A program made the position numbers and the translations under genes. The notes under the pieces are model-generated. The model made no database searches and was not told the origin of the DNA. It saw only the letters and a list, made by a program, of their open reading frames with translations. Shown one piece after another: positions 9,052 to 19,200 of a stretch of 64,000 nucleotides of DNA. Source of the stretch: Closterium sp. NIES-65 (Eukaryota > Streptophyta > Zygnematophyceae > Desmidiales > Closteriaceae); contig CANXME010000535.1 of assembly GCA_948144175.1 (NCBI GenBank), forward strand, positions 1 through 64,000, given 5' to 3'. How positions within the stretch are numbered: the stretch's first letter is position 1; every line of letters begins with the position of its first letter.

Positions 9052-12000
9052 ATGGAGAAGCAAATCAGCAGGCTGCAGGCCCAGCTGCAGGCAATGGGAC
9101 CACGACGGGAAGCTGAGGCGCGGATGTACGCCAAGGAAGAGGAGGAAGAAGATGTGGAGCAGGATGAGGAAGCCGCGTTCATGGTCTGGGCGGGAAGAGG
9201 AGAGAATGAGATGGAGCATGAGGAGCAACCAGCATACATGGCATGGCGAGGAAGTGAGGAAATGGGGTTGCGCAGCGGAGGAAAGGATGCACGGAAGGAG
9301 CAGCGGAGAAAGGAGCGGGAGAGAGGACAGAAGCCGAAGGAGAAGGAGGAGAGATGCACAGCAGCATGGCACCCCCAGGAGAGATTGGCTTGTCAGACTT
9401 CCGTGCTGCTGATCCAAGGTGGTGCGCTGTCAGTGGAAGGGGAGAAGGCTAAGACGGCTATTATAGACACTGGAGCGCAGAGCGTGATACTCGGAAAGGG
9501 GATGGCCGAGAAGCTGGGACTGTGGGCACCTGACAGGCATGTGGTGAAGGGGATGCTAGTGATGACAGCAGAGGGGGGAGAGTCAAAGTGGATGCCTTGT
9601 ACGAGGACTCCAATAGAACTGACGGTGCTGAAGGGGGAGAAGCATGAGACGCCGGTTAGAATCAGGTGCGGGATCTCAGAGTCAGAAGATTTTGACGTCC
9701 TGGTGGGCACTGAGATGATCTTTGCATTGGGCATGACCATCTGCTTCTGGAAGGAGACTGTGGAGTTCAGAACTAGGTGGTGGAGGAAGGGTGAGCCACT
9801 GGGGCAGCTGCCGGTGCAGTTTGTCAGGACCGAGCCAAAAAGGGCCTACAGGGCAGATCTGAAGGAGGTGGCAGCGAAGCAGGGGGCACAGAAGGCCGCA
9901 ACAGGCAAGGGAGAAGGTGGGGAGCCCAGGATGCGTTTCATGGACGAACCTAGCCAGCAGACCGATTGGCAGCAACCCATTCGGCAGGTGGAGCTGTTCG
10001 GAGGAATCGGGGCGGGACTGGCAGCAGTGGTGCGAAATGGAATTGCAGTGAAGCAGTGGATTTACGTGGAGAAAGCACCAGAAGTGAGGAAAATAGCGGA
10101 GCATCAGGCGTGGGAGTTGCACAGAGAGTTCCCGGAGCTGCTGCAGGGAGAGGTGATCAAGGCAGCAATGAGCAGAGGAATGAACGATGTAAGGGCCATT
10201 ATGGAAGCTGAGGTAGCAAGCTGGGGGCACGTGGACCTGTTGGTGGCAGGGTGGGAATGCCAAGGGGTATCATGGGCAGGGAAGGGCAAGGGTGAGCAAG
10301 ACCTACGAACACAGCTGATGGAGGATCTGTTCAGAGTCATGGAGTGGATGCAGGCTAGGCAAGGCAGAGTGGCTTACCTGCTGGAGCACTTGGATATGGA
10401 GGGAGACGTGAGAGAACCGATAAGACTAGTGAGGGAGAGAGTGACCAGACAGGTGGGGAAAGGAGTGAGCAGTGATGCGGCGCGGATGGGAGCATATGCG
10501 CACAGGCTCAGGATGTACTGGCAGAATGTGGTACCAGTAGAAGACCTGCAGAAGGAAATAGAAGGGGTGCAGAGAGCTGGGGGACGGAAGCTGAGCGACA
10601 TATTGGAGCCAGGAAGAACGCCAGCACCAGTGACCAAGAAGGGCTACAGCAGGCATTATCCCTGCAACCAGGTGGGACAGGAAAGGCAGGCACTGCCTAC
10701 CCTGGTGTCATATGAGGGGGCAGCAGGCTATCAGATGGATGGGAAGCAGCCCGGCCCAGGATTGGTGCATGACCGCAGGAAGGGACAGTGGGAAGAGCCC
10801 ACGGCCTTGGAGAGGGAGCTGGCCATGGGGTACAAGGAGAACGCGACAGCAGCCTCAGGCGTGAGCGAGAAGGAACGGAGACGGGCATTGGGGAATGCCA
10901 TGGATGGGTACATGATGAGGTGGTTGGTGCAGCGGATGTGGAAGGAGACAGTGCTGCACTGGGGACTGAAGGAGGGAGAAAACACAGTGGCAACGGTGAG
11001 GCATGGGGTGTGGGCCTGCCTACGGAAACAGGAGCCAGAGTGGAAGATAGGTGAGAGCATGAGCGAAGAAGGGAAGGCAGCGATGCGGGCACTGCTGGCA
11101 AGGCATCGGAAGGGCTTCGCCTTCACACTGCTGGAGTTGGGGAAGTGCAAGATCAAAGAGATGGCGCTGAAATTGAGTAGTGACGAGCCGGTGTTCCACC
11201 GCAGGAAGAAGATACCACCAGGGGATGAAGTGATCTGCAGGGAGAAGATAAAGGAGTTACTGGAAGCCGGACTGATCAGGAGGTCAGAGTCAGAATACGC
11301 TACCCCAACCGTGGTGGCAGCCAGGAAGGACTTGACAGGCGAGGTGTTGAGTAGGAGGATGTGCGGGGACTACAGGGATCTCAACAAAATTACAGTGCCA
11401 GATAGATACCCAATGCCGATAGCGGAAGAGCTCTTTGACAAGCTGGCTGACGGGGTGTTCTTCACGACGCTGGACCTGCGACAGGGGTTCAATCAAATCA
11501 AGATCAGAGAGGAGGATGTGAAGAAAACGGCTTTCCACGGACCGGATGGGCTGTACGAGTGGCTTTACATGCCCTTCGGTCTGAGGAACGCCTCGACGGT
11601 GTTTCAGATAGTCATGGACGCGGTGCTACGGGGAATAGAACACGCGGCGTGCTATATTGATGATGTCGTGATCTTCAGCTTGACCGAACAGCAGCACCTG
11701 GAGGACGTGGAGAGGAACTTGACCGCCATAGAAGGGGCAGGGCTCACCTGCCATCCCAACAAGTGCAGGTGGGGGGAGCGGACAGTGCAGTATCTTGGGT
11801 ATGAGGTCACAGGGGGGCAGATTGGTATCCAGCAAGCGAAGGTGCAAGTGCTGGACAGGCTGAGGGAACCAAGAGACAAGTCAGGGCTGCGTGCGGTCTT
11901 GGGCTTCCTCAGCTACTACAGGCGCTTCGTGCCGAACTTCAGCAAACGAGCGACAGTACTAAATGGGATGCTGCGGGAGGACAAGGCATGGGAGTGGGGA

Positions 12001-13881
12001 GAGGAGCAGAGACAGGCACTGCAAGACCTCATGACAGCCGTGAAGACAGCGACAGTGCTGCGGCTGCCAGCAGCGGACCAGCCCTTCATCCTCTACACAC
12101 ACTGGAGCAGCCAAGGGATGGGGGCAATATTATGCCAGGAGGTGGAGGGAGTGGAGAAGGTGGTGGTCTACGCCAGCAGGAGCTGCAAACTGGCGGAAGC
12201 ACAATATAGCTCATACATTGGGGAAGGGCTGGCGGCAGTGTGGGCGGTCGGGCATTTCCGGATATACCTGCAGGGCCGAGAATTCACCTTAGTCACTGAC
12301 CATCAGCCACTCACCTGGCTGATGACTACACCAGGGGTGACAGGCAGGAACGCGCGGTGGGCGGTGAAGGTGCAGGAGTATGATTTCAAGATCAGGCACA
12401 GGCCGGGGAAGACGCTGCAGCACGTTGACGGCCTCTCCCGGAATCCACCGCCGCTGGAAATGAAACAGGCCACCCTGGGGACGGATGAGACAGAGCAAGA
12501 GCCGGCACGGACCTTGATCTTACTGGCAAGAGAGGTGGAGCAGACGGGGGCGAAGGGGAGTAAGGGGCCAACCGACATCTGGTTGGATGCAAAGGCAATG
12601 CAATGGGTGAAGGGAGAAACCGAGGAGGATGAAACGGTGCCTGAGAGAGTAAGGGCACGAGGGCACCACTACAGGTGGTATCAGCAGCAGCTGCAGATTA
12701 AGACGGAGGATGGGTGGAAGCTGGTGCCAGCGCCCGAGGACCGTGAAGCAGTGATCAAGGAAGTGCACACCAAGCTGGGGCACTTCGGGCACGAGAGGAC
12801 CGTGCACCTGCTGAAGACGCGCTGGTGGTGGGAAGGGATGCGCAGGCAAGTAAAAGAGTGGGTGGAGGGGTGCGAGGCATGTCAGAGGAGCAAAGCAAAT
12901 CTGACGCAGGCCAAAGCAGCGCTGCACTCACTGCCAATCTGCGGACTAGGGTTCCGTTGGTCCCTGGACCTCGCGGGAGAGCTGCCACTGAGTCGAAGCG
13001 GGAATCAGTACATCGTGTTCATGGTGGAGCATGTGAGCAAGTGGCTGGAGGTGCGAGCGATCCCTAGCAAGAGCGCGAGGCACATTGCAGCAGCCTTCAA
13101 AGCGCAAGTAGTGTGCCGATTTGGAGCATGCGGGGAGGTACTCACAGACCAGGGAACAGAGTTCCAGGGGGAGTTCAAGAAGCTGCTGGCGGAGACTGGC
13201 ATCACGCACCGAAAGACCTCCCGCTATCACCCGCAGAGCGATGGGCTGACTGAGAGAGCCGTGCAAACCTTCAAGCGGGGGCTGCGGGCCTACGGGGAGC
13301 AGAGGAAGAGGGATTGGGATGAGGAGTTGGACTGGATCGCGGCTGGGTACAGGTTCGGGAAGCAGGCAGCGTTGAAGGATCACTCCCCGTATAGCCTGCT
13401 GTTCGGACGAGAGCCGATTCTGCCAGTGGGAGCACCACAAGTATTGACAGATACAGTGACAGCGGGCACGATGAAGAACTGGGTAGCCCTGTCCGAGGTG
13501 AGGGCGCGCTACATGCGCTACATGATGCCAGCCGCGTTGGAGAATCTGCACACCGCGCAGCTCAGGGACGCAAGAAGATACGAACAGAGGCAACACAAAG
13601 GGGAGGGAAGAATGGCAAAGGATGTCTGCGAAGGACAGGAAGTCTATCTGAAGAGGGCTAAGCAGGACACCCTTGACGTGGGGTTGGGGACCATCCGCTG
13701 GAAAGTCAAGGAGGTACGCCCCTCAGGGGTGCTGGTCTTGGAAAACGACACCGGAGCGCAGCTGAGGGAACATCAGACGAACACTGCAGTGATCAGAGGG
13801 ACCGGGCCTCAGCGTACTGGTCCTGTGACCCGCGCTCAAGCCGCTCGAGCACGGGCACAGGAGGGGGCAGAGAGTGGCTGA
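9052..13881 (+). CDS. pol part of element A: protease, C5-methyltransferase, RT, RNase H, integrase
   Basis: Open for 1609 codons from the first ATG after the gag frameshift; the native protein would continue from gag. Order by residue: aspartic protease (DTGAQ, Asp139); DNMT3-like methyltransferase (about 310-635); reverse transcriptase (about 700-1000, YIDDVV at 868); RNase H (TDHQPLTWL; its first motif reads YTHWSSQG where Asp is usual); integrase zinc finger (HTKLGHFGHERT ... CEACQ); integrase core with Asp1306, Asp1366 and Glu1401, which is DD35E spacing. It ends ...RARAQEGAESG at a TGA inside the B1 repeat. No chromodomain is visible. Integrase makes the 4-bp target duplications seen around A and B. 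All major domains are full length, so this may be a recently active copy. Confidence 0.9.
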   Translation: MEKQISRLQAQLQAMGPRREAEARMYAKEEEEEDVEQDEEAAFMVWAGRGENEMEHEEQPAYMAWRGSEEMGLRSGGKDARKEQRRKERERGQKPKEKEERCTAAWHPQERLACQTSVLLIQGGALSVEGEKAKTAIIDTGAQSVILGKGMAEKLGLWAPDRHVVKGMLVMTAEGGESKWMPCTRTPIELTVLKGEKHETPVRIRCGISESEDFDVLVGTEMIFALGMTICFWKETVEFRTRWWRKGEPLGQLPVQFVRTEPKRAYRADLKEVAAKQGAQKAATGKGEGGEPRMRFMDEPSQQTDWQQPIRQVELFGGIGAGLAAVVRNGIAVKQWIYVEKAPEVRKIAEHQAWELHREFPELLQGEVIKAAMSRGMNDVRAIMEAEVASWGHVDLLVAGWECQGVSWAGKGKGEQDLRTQLMEDLFRVMEWMQARQGRVAYLLEHLDMEGDVREPIRLVRERVTRQVGKGVSSDAARMGAYAHRLRMYWQNVVPVEDLQKEIEGVQRAGGRKLSDILEPGRTPAPVTKKGYSRHYPCNQVGQERQALPTLVSYEGAAGYQMDGKQPGPGLVHDRRKGQWEEPTALERELAMGYKENATAASGVSEKERRRALGNAMDGYMMRWLVQRMWKETVLHWGLKEGENTVATVRHGVWACLRKQEPEWKIGESMSEEGKAAMRALLARHRKGFAFTLLELGKCKIKEMALKLSSDEPVFHRRKKIPPGDEVICREKIKELLEAGLIRRSESEYATPTVVAARKDLTGEVLSRRMCGDYRDLNKITVPDRYPMPIAEELFDKLADGVFFTTLDLRQGFNQIKIREEDVKKTAFHGPDGLYEWLYMPFGLRNASTVFQIVMDAVLRGIEHAACYIDDVVIFSLTEQQHLEDVERNLTAIEGAGLTCHPNKCRWGERTVQYLGYEVTGGQIGIQQAKVQVLDRLREPRDKSGLRAVLGFLSYYRRFVPNFSKRATVLNGMLREDKAWEWGEEQRQALQDLMTAVKTATVLRLPAADQPFILYTHWSSQGMGAILCQEVEGVEKVVVYASRSCKLAEAQYSSYIGEGLAAVWAVGHFRIYLQGREFTLVTDHQPLTWLMTTPGVTGRNARWAVKVQEYDFKIRHRPGKTLQHVDGLSRNPPPLEMKQATLGTDETEQEPARTLILLAREVEQTGAKGSKGPTDIWLDAKAMQWVKGETEEDETVPERVRARGHHYRWYQQQLQIKTEDGWKLVPAPEDREAVIKEVHTKLGHFGHERTVHLLKTRWWWEGMRRQVKEWVEGCEACQRSKANLTQAKAALHSLPICGLGFRWSLDLAGELPLSRSGNQYIVFMVEHVSKWLEVRAIPSKSARHIAAAFKAQVVCRFGACGEVLTDQGTEFQGEFKKLLAETGITHRKTSRYHPQSDGLTERAVQTFKRGLRAYGEQRKRDWDEELDWIAAGYRFGKQAALKDHSPYSLLFGREPILPVGAPQVLTDTVTAGTMKNWVALSEVRARYMRYMMPAALENLHTAQLRDARRYEQRQHKGEGRMAKDVCEGQEVYLKRAKQDTLDVGLGTIRWKVKEVRPSGVLVLENDTGAQLREHQTNTAVIRGTGPQRTGPVTRAQAARARAQEGAESG
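9988..10950 (+). other. DNMT3/DRM-like C5-cytosine methyltransferase domain in element A pol
   Basis: Lies between protease and reverse transcriptase. Motif I is ELFGGIGAGLAAV (residue 314 on), the S-adenosylmethionine loop. Motif IV is AGWECQGVSWAGKGKG with the catalytic Cys at residue 403; the usual Pro before Cys is Glu here. Motif VI is LLEHLDME with the catalytic Glu at 445. AHRLRMYWQNV (from 483) matches the HRARYFWGN block of DNMT3. The C-terminal block ALGNAMDGYMMRWLVQRM (about 612 on) matches motifs IX-X. The order I-IV-VI-VIII-X is that of DNMT3, not the rearranged order of plant DRM. It would methylate cytosine C5. Family and order are read from the sequence; activity is inferred. 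Confidence 0.85.
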
Positions 13882-13956
13882 GGCAACCGAAGGAGCTAAG
13901 GGACGAAGAGCATGAGGACTAAGGCAGATGATGAGGGTAGAGTTGTATCTCCGACA
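13870..13956 (+). repeat. B1 repeat of element A
   Basis: Starts at the last codons of pol (GAGAGTGGCTGA contains the stop) and ends CTCCGACA. It is repeated at 14331-14407 plus 21410-21424 (B2) with one transition (AGTTGT against AGCTGT). It is separated from A2 by the dinucleotide GC, giving the palindromic junction GACAGCTGTC. Confidence 0.85.
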
Positions 13957-13958
13957 GC

Positions 13959-14325
13959 TGTCACCGAATATGCACGGTTGTGCATATAAGGTGCCAGAAT
14001 CATGGTGGTGTAGTGGAGGTGTAGCTATGTTGTGTTTGCAAATTCGAGGATAGGTAGGTGGGAGCTGGGAAATTGACGTGAAGTTGGTAGGAGAGCACCT
14101 CGGGTGAAAACCTTGCAACCAATGAGAACGAACCAACCCAGGCTCGAGCCGCACATTGAGAAATGCACGGTTCGAGCCAGGGTCAGGTAAGTTCACTCTC
14201 ACACACACCTTTGATGCTTTCTGGTTGTTATCCTTTCATATAGTGGACTATTGTCACCTTACCAGAGCAGGCAGGTGGCACACCACTCAGGGAGGACCTT
14301 AGAGGTGAGAGTTCTGTCACTTTCA
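13959..14325 (+). repeat. A2 terminal repeat of element A
   Basis: Second copy of the 367-bp A region, ending at the same TTTCA as A1. It is followed by TAAAT and then B2, not by the priming site. The differences from A1 are four transitions, three of them at CpG positions. Confidence 0.85.
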
Positions 14326-14330
14326 TAAAT

Positions 14331-14407
14331 GAGAGTGGCTGAGGCAACCGAAGGAGCTAAGGGACGAAGAGCATGAGGACTAAGGCAGATGATGAGGGTA
14401 GAGCTGT
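14331..14407 (+). repeat. B2 repeat of element A (interrupted by Copia-1; resumes at 21415)
   Basis: Second copy of the B region. Copia-1 inserted at GCTGT (14403-14407, duplicated at 21410-21414). The remaining ATCTCCGACA at 21415-21424 is the true right end of element A, followed by the AAGG duplication. Confidence 0.85.
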
Positions 14408-14542
14408 TGTCAAACATTATATATGTTGTTGTGCTTGTTTAGGCTACAGTGGGTTAGCCTGTAGGGGTTACACAATTCTAGGGTTAGGTATTTGTACTGT
14501 TTTCACTCTTAGTTCATTCATTCCTGTTCAGTGATTCCAACA
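14408..14542 (+). repeat. Copia-1 5' LTR
   Basis: 135 bp, TGTCAAACATT ... CCAACA. Directly followed by the primer site TGGTATAGAGC, a one-base-shorter version of the plant-type initiator tRNA-Met site TGGTATCAGAGC. Confidence 0.9.
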
Positions 14543-14553
14543 TGGTATAGAGC
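14543..14553 (+). promoter_or_regulatory. Copia-1 primer-binding site (initiator tRNA-Met type)
   Basis: TGGTATAGAGC abuts the LTR. The same word follows the Copia-2 5' LTR, and TGCTATCAGAGC follows that of the small relative at 22854. Confidence 0.8.
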
Positions 14554-14579
14554 AGGTCCTTCCTAGGACCGAACTGTTA

Positions 14580-15300
14580 AGGGCCCACCACTACCTACCT
14601 ACCTGCCTACCTACCTACCTACCTAGGGCGCCTAAGGCACTGACGGCCCGCCCCTAGAGGCCCCTCACGGCCCAAGCGCTTACCTCCCTAGCGGCCCCAT
14701 CGACCCCTAAAAGGCCCCGAACGGCCCCGCGCTTACCTCCCTAGCGGCCCCAAACGGCCCCGTCGGCCCCTAGTGGCCTCGTTAGGCCCCGCGCTCACCG
14801 TCCTAGCGGCCCCGTCGACCCCTAAACGGCCCCGAACGGCCCCGCACTTACCTCCCTAGCGGCCCCGTCGACCCCTAAAAGGCCCCGAACGGCCCCGCGC
14901 TTACCTCCCTAGCGGCCCCAAACGGCCACGTCGGCCCCTAGTGGCCCCGTTAGGCCCCGCGCTCACCGTCCTAGCGGCCCCGTCGACCCCTAAACGGCCC
15001 CGAACGGCCCCGCGCTTACCTCCCTAGCGGCCCCGTCGACCCCTAAAAGGCCCCGAACGGCCCGCGCTCACCTCCTTAAGGCCCCAAACGGCCCCGTTGG
15101 CCCCGCGCCCACCGTCCCTAGAGGCCCCGAGCGGCCTGGTACCGCCACAGCCCGGGACCGAACCGAGCCGCGCGACCGAACCGAGCCGCGCGACCCGAGC
15201 CGAGCCGCGCGAACCCAGACGAGCCGCGCGACCCGACCTGAACCGAGCCGCCCCACCCGAGCCGCGCCGCCCTACCCGAACTGAGCCGCTGTAACTACTT
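14580..15300 (+). repeat. GC-rich tandem leader of Copia-1
   Basis: The untranslated leader is built of variants of CGGCCCCG-containing units (for example GCGGCCCCGTCGACCCCTAA) with larger blocks repeated: 14690-14800, 14810-14950 and 14960-15080 are near copies. A GAGCCGCGCGACC array follows at 15150-15260. Unrelated Copia-2 and the small relative have the same kind of leader. I see no convincing gene in it. Confidence 0.75.
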
Positions 15301-15335
15301 CTTCTACTGCTACTGCTGCTACTTCTACTGCTCCT

Positions 15336-16262
15336 ATGGCTAGCCCACAGGTTCTAGTTTTTGATGCTGAGGGCCGCCCAGTGAAGTTTGACACCTCGCT
15401 AGATGACCTGCACCTCTACCTACAGCTCACAGCCAAGGATGACATCTCACTGTACGATCACGCCCTAGGCCATGTCACTGCCCCTGCTGCTACTGCTGAC
15501 AGCACTGCTCGCTCACAGTGGCAGACTCGTGATGCCCACGCTCGCTTTGCTATTCGCAACTCCCTGCCGATAGACGAACGCGAGCACTTTGGCCAGCACA
15601 AGATTGCACAGGCACTGTACACAGCTGTAGTTGCTCGCTACTCCTCACCTGCCTCTGCCGCACTAGGCCGTCTCTCCCTCCCCTACCTGTTTCCCGACCT
15701 GGCCTCTTTTCACACAGTCGCTGACCTCATCACGCACCTCCGTACTAGTGAGGCCCGCTTCCGTGTCGCCATGCCCGCTGAGTTCCTTGCCACGCACCCC
15801 CCTCCACTCTGGCTCACTCTCTACCACCTAGTCACCCGCCTCCCTGACACACTGTGTGCTGTCAGGGACCACTTCCTAGCTCGCTGCCCCACTGAACTCA
15901 CCATTGCCCTCCTCGAGAAGGAACTGCTTGCAGCTGAGACTAGCATAGTCGCTATAGGTGCCTCTCGTGGCGACCCCCGTACCCCGTTCTTTGAGGGGTG
16001 TTCTCCTTCCCCCCTTCTTCCCTCTGTCGCCTCTGCTGCTGCTGTCGACCTTCTTGGTGCTGAGAAGGTCAGGACTGCGTCTGCTTCGAGCGGGCGCCGC
16101 AGCGGCAAGGGCAAAGGGGGCAAGGGTGGTGGTGGCGACGGCGAGGGAGGCGGCGGTGGGGGCGGTGGAGGCGGCGGGGGTGGTGGCACGACTGGGGGGA
16201 CTAGTGGCAGCGGTGGGGGTGGTGGCGGCAGCGGCGGGGGTGGTGGCACGACTGGGTGGTGA
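15336..16262 (+). CDS. Copia-1 gag ORF ending in a UGA-CUAG readthrough context
   Basis: A 308-codon ORF starting MASPQVLVFDAEGRPVKFD. Residues ~1-210 are a predicted helical capsid-like region, consistent with Copia gag (HFGQHKIAQALYTAVVARY; LFPDLASFHTVADLITHLR). The tail is a basic stretch (SGRRSGKGKGGKGGGG) followed by about 60 residues of almost pure Gly/Ser. No CCHC knuckle is seen; the basic Gly-rich tail may replace it in RNA binding. The stop is TGA at 16260-16262 followed by CTAG, in the same frame as pol. The 27 bp between this stop and the first pol ATG encode LDFDAILSA, which is conserved as LDYDAILTA inside the continuous ORF of Copia-2. That suggests the intervening codons are translated. 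Confidence 0.8.
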   Translation: MASPQVLVFDAEGRPVKFDTSLDDLHLYLQLTAKDDISLYDHALGHVTAPAATADSTARSQWQTRDAHARFAIRNSLPIDEREHFGQHKIAQALYTAVVARYSSPASAALGRLSLPYLFPDLASFHTVADLITHLRTSEARFRVAMPAEFLATHPPPLWLTLYHLVTRLPDTLCAVRDHFLARCPTELTIALLEKELLAAETSIVAIGASRGDPRTPFFEGCSPSPLLPSVASAAAVDLLGAEKVRTASASSGRRSGKGKGGKGGGGDGEGGGGGGGGGGGGGGTTGGTSGSGGGGGGSGGGGGTTGW

Positions 16263-16289
16263 CTAGACTTTGATGCTATTCTATCTGCT

Positions 16290-19200
16290 ATGTATGTGAT
16301 GTCTACTAGTGGAGAGGGTGCTGAGTACTTGTGTGTGCCGCCCGACCCGGGCATTAGGGCCAGTGCGTCTGCCGCTCCAGGTACTCGCGTGTCGGCTACC
16401 CCAGGTGCTGGTGAGGCAGCTGCTCTAGGTGCTTGTGTGTCTGCCCCCCTTGGTACTGAGTCGACTGCAGCACTACAGACCTTCACACTGGTCTCAGGTG
16501 CTTCTCGCTGCTTCTTTCGTGACCGCACTGCCCTTGAACCGCTTGCTCGGCCAGTTGCTGTCTCCCTTGCTGACCCCTCTGGGGGTCCGGTCATTGCGAC
16601 CTCTTCCACGGTCCTTCCCTGTCCTGCGGTCCCGTCGGGCACACTGTCAGGTCTCCACCTCCCCTCGTTCTCTACGAACTTGGTGGCAGGATGTGCGCTC
16701 CAGGACAGGGGTGTTCACCAGTTCACCCCTGCCTACGAGCGAGTGACACACTGCACATGTGCTCGTACGGGCCGTCACTTGGCTACCTTCACTCGGCAGC
16801 CGGGGTCGGACCTGTACACACTGACCACTGAGTCCCCTCAGGTCGCTGCGTCTGCGTCTGCGTCCGCGTCAGGTCAGCTGTCGGCCCCCTGCTCGTGTTG
16901 CTCTCTGGCACAAGAGACTGTCCTCTGGCCCCACCGCCTTGGCCACCCGTCTGTGCAGCGGCTTCGTGCCATGCACTCCCGGTACCTTGTCTCTGGCCTG
17001 CCCAGGGTCCTTCCTCCCCTCCCACCCTCACCTGCTCCTACCTGTCTCCCCTGTGTCGAGGGATGGCAGCGCGCCGCTCCTCACTCCTCCTCGTTTCCCC
17101 CGACGACTGCTCCCTTGCAGACGCTCCACATGGACGTGTGGGGGCCAGCCCGCGTCCGTGGTCAGGGTCAGGAGAGGTACTTCCTGATAGTTGTTGACGA
17201 CTACTCGCGCTACACCACGGTCTTCCCCTTGCGCACCAAGGGTGAGGTCCCTGATGTCTTGATCCCTTGGATCCGCAGAGCCCGTCTCCAGCTCAGTGAG
17301 CGTTTCCACTCAGACTTTCCTGTCCTGCGCTTGCACTCTGATAGAGGTGGTGAGTTCTCCTCCGACCTTTTGGCAGCCTACTGTGCTGAGCACGGCATTG
17401 AGCAGTCGTTCACGCTTTCGGCCTCTCCACAGCAGAATGGGGTTGCAGAGCGCCCCATTGGCCTGGTCATGGAGGTCGCCCGTACCTCCTTGATCCATGC
17501 GGCTGCCCCCCACTTTATGTGGCCGTTTGCGGTCCGGTACGCTGCGCATCAGCTCAACCTCTGGCCCCGTGTCTCCTTGCCGGAGACCTCGCCCACGCTG
17601 CTGTGGACGGGGGAGGTTGGTGATGCGTCGCGTTTCCGGGTCTGGGGATCTCGAGCTTTTGTCCGCGATACGTCTGCGGACAAGCTCTCCTCCCGTGCTG
17701 TTCCCTGCGTCTTCCTCGGCTTTGTCCCGGACGCGTCTGGTTGGCAGTTTTACCACGCCACCTCGCGCCGAGTCTTGCCCTCTCAGGACGTCACTTTTGA
17801 CGAGTCCGTCCCCTACTACCGTCTCTTCCCCTACCGCACTGCCCCGCTCCCCCCCCCGCCTCTCTTCCTCGCCCCAGGTGCTGCTGTTGTAGGACCCCCC
17901 CCCCCTCTGGGTGCCGCTCCCTCAGGAGTGTCTCAGGTAGACCTGGTTGAGCCTGTTGAGGTAGCTCTCGACTCTCGTCCTACTGGGGGTGCTGAGCCTG
18001 GGGGTGCTGAGCCTGGGGGTGTGGAGCCTGGGGGTGTGGAGCCTTGGGGTGCTGAGCTTGAGGGTACTGAGCCTGGGGGTGCTGAGCTTGGGGGTGTGGA
18101 GCCTGGGGGTGCTGAGCTTGGGGGTGCTGAGCTTCGGGTTGCTGAGCCGCAGAGTCCGGAGTCTGGAGGTTCTGGGTCTGGAGGTACTGGACCTGGGAGT
18201 CCTACACCTGGAGGAGCCCTCTCCTCGGAGCAGCAGCGTGAGTGGTACTTACATTACTGCAGCCTCAGGAGAGGTGCCGCTCGAGCCGGGCGTGCAGCTG
18301 GGACTGGTGCTAGTGCTTCTCCTCCCAGTCGGGAGCTCCCCTCCCGTGAGCGGATCCGTGAGTGGTACGAGCGGCGCTGCACTCTTCGGAGTGGCGTGCC
18401 TTCTGTTGCGGACCCCGCTGCCGTGGGCGCTGCTGCTGGTGCTGCGGACCCGGACGTTGGAGCTGCTGCTGGTGCTGAGGACCCGGGTGTTGGAGCTGCT
18501 GCTGGTGCTGCGGACCCGGGTGTTGGAGCTGCTGCTGGTGCTGAGGACCCAGGTGTTGGAACTGCAGTTGGTGCTGTGGACCCGGGCATTGGAGCTACTG
18601 CTGGTGCTGAGTACCGGGGTGTTGGAGCTGCTACTGGTGCTGCGGACCCGAGCGTTGGAGCTGCTGCTGGTGCTACGGACCCGAGCGTTGGCGCTTCTGC
18701 TAGTGCTGCGGACCCAGGTGTTGGAGCTGCTGCTGGTGCTACGGACCCTGGTACAGGTGTCCCTGCTAGCTCTGGTGTCGCTGCATGGTCACGGCCGTAC
18801 TTCGTTCCGCTCCTTCAGCAGGTTCTTGGTCAGCTCCCTCCTCCTTGTCCTCCTCCCTCCTTAGCGTGTCCTCCGTCTGTCCAGCTGCAGTCGCAGTTAC
18901 CGTCTGCCTCCTCTCTCCCTGGTCCTGCTCCTTACACTGGTCCGACTGGAGGTCTTACTGAGCGTCGTGAGCCTGAGTCTCGTCCTGCGTCGCCTGTCCG
19001 TACTGCTCTCACTGGTAGTCGTGTCCACCGTCAGCGTCTTCCTGCTGTCCCAGGGACTCACCGGATGGCGCTTCGTCCGTCCACTGCTCCACAGCGTGTC
19101 CCACTGCCGTCTCCTCCTGCTTCCTCTCTTCCTGCTCTTGCTGACCCTGGGTCAGACTCTCTTCGTGCTGCTAGTCCTACTCTCACGCGTCTCCTGGCTA

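Noticed and set aside
18254..18589. Minus-strand APAAAPTPGS repeat ORF in Copia-1
   Set aside because: Reverse of the AAGAxDPGVG linker repeat of pol.
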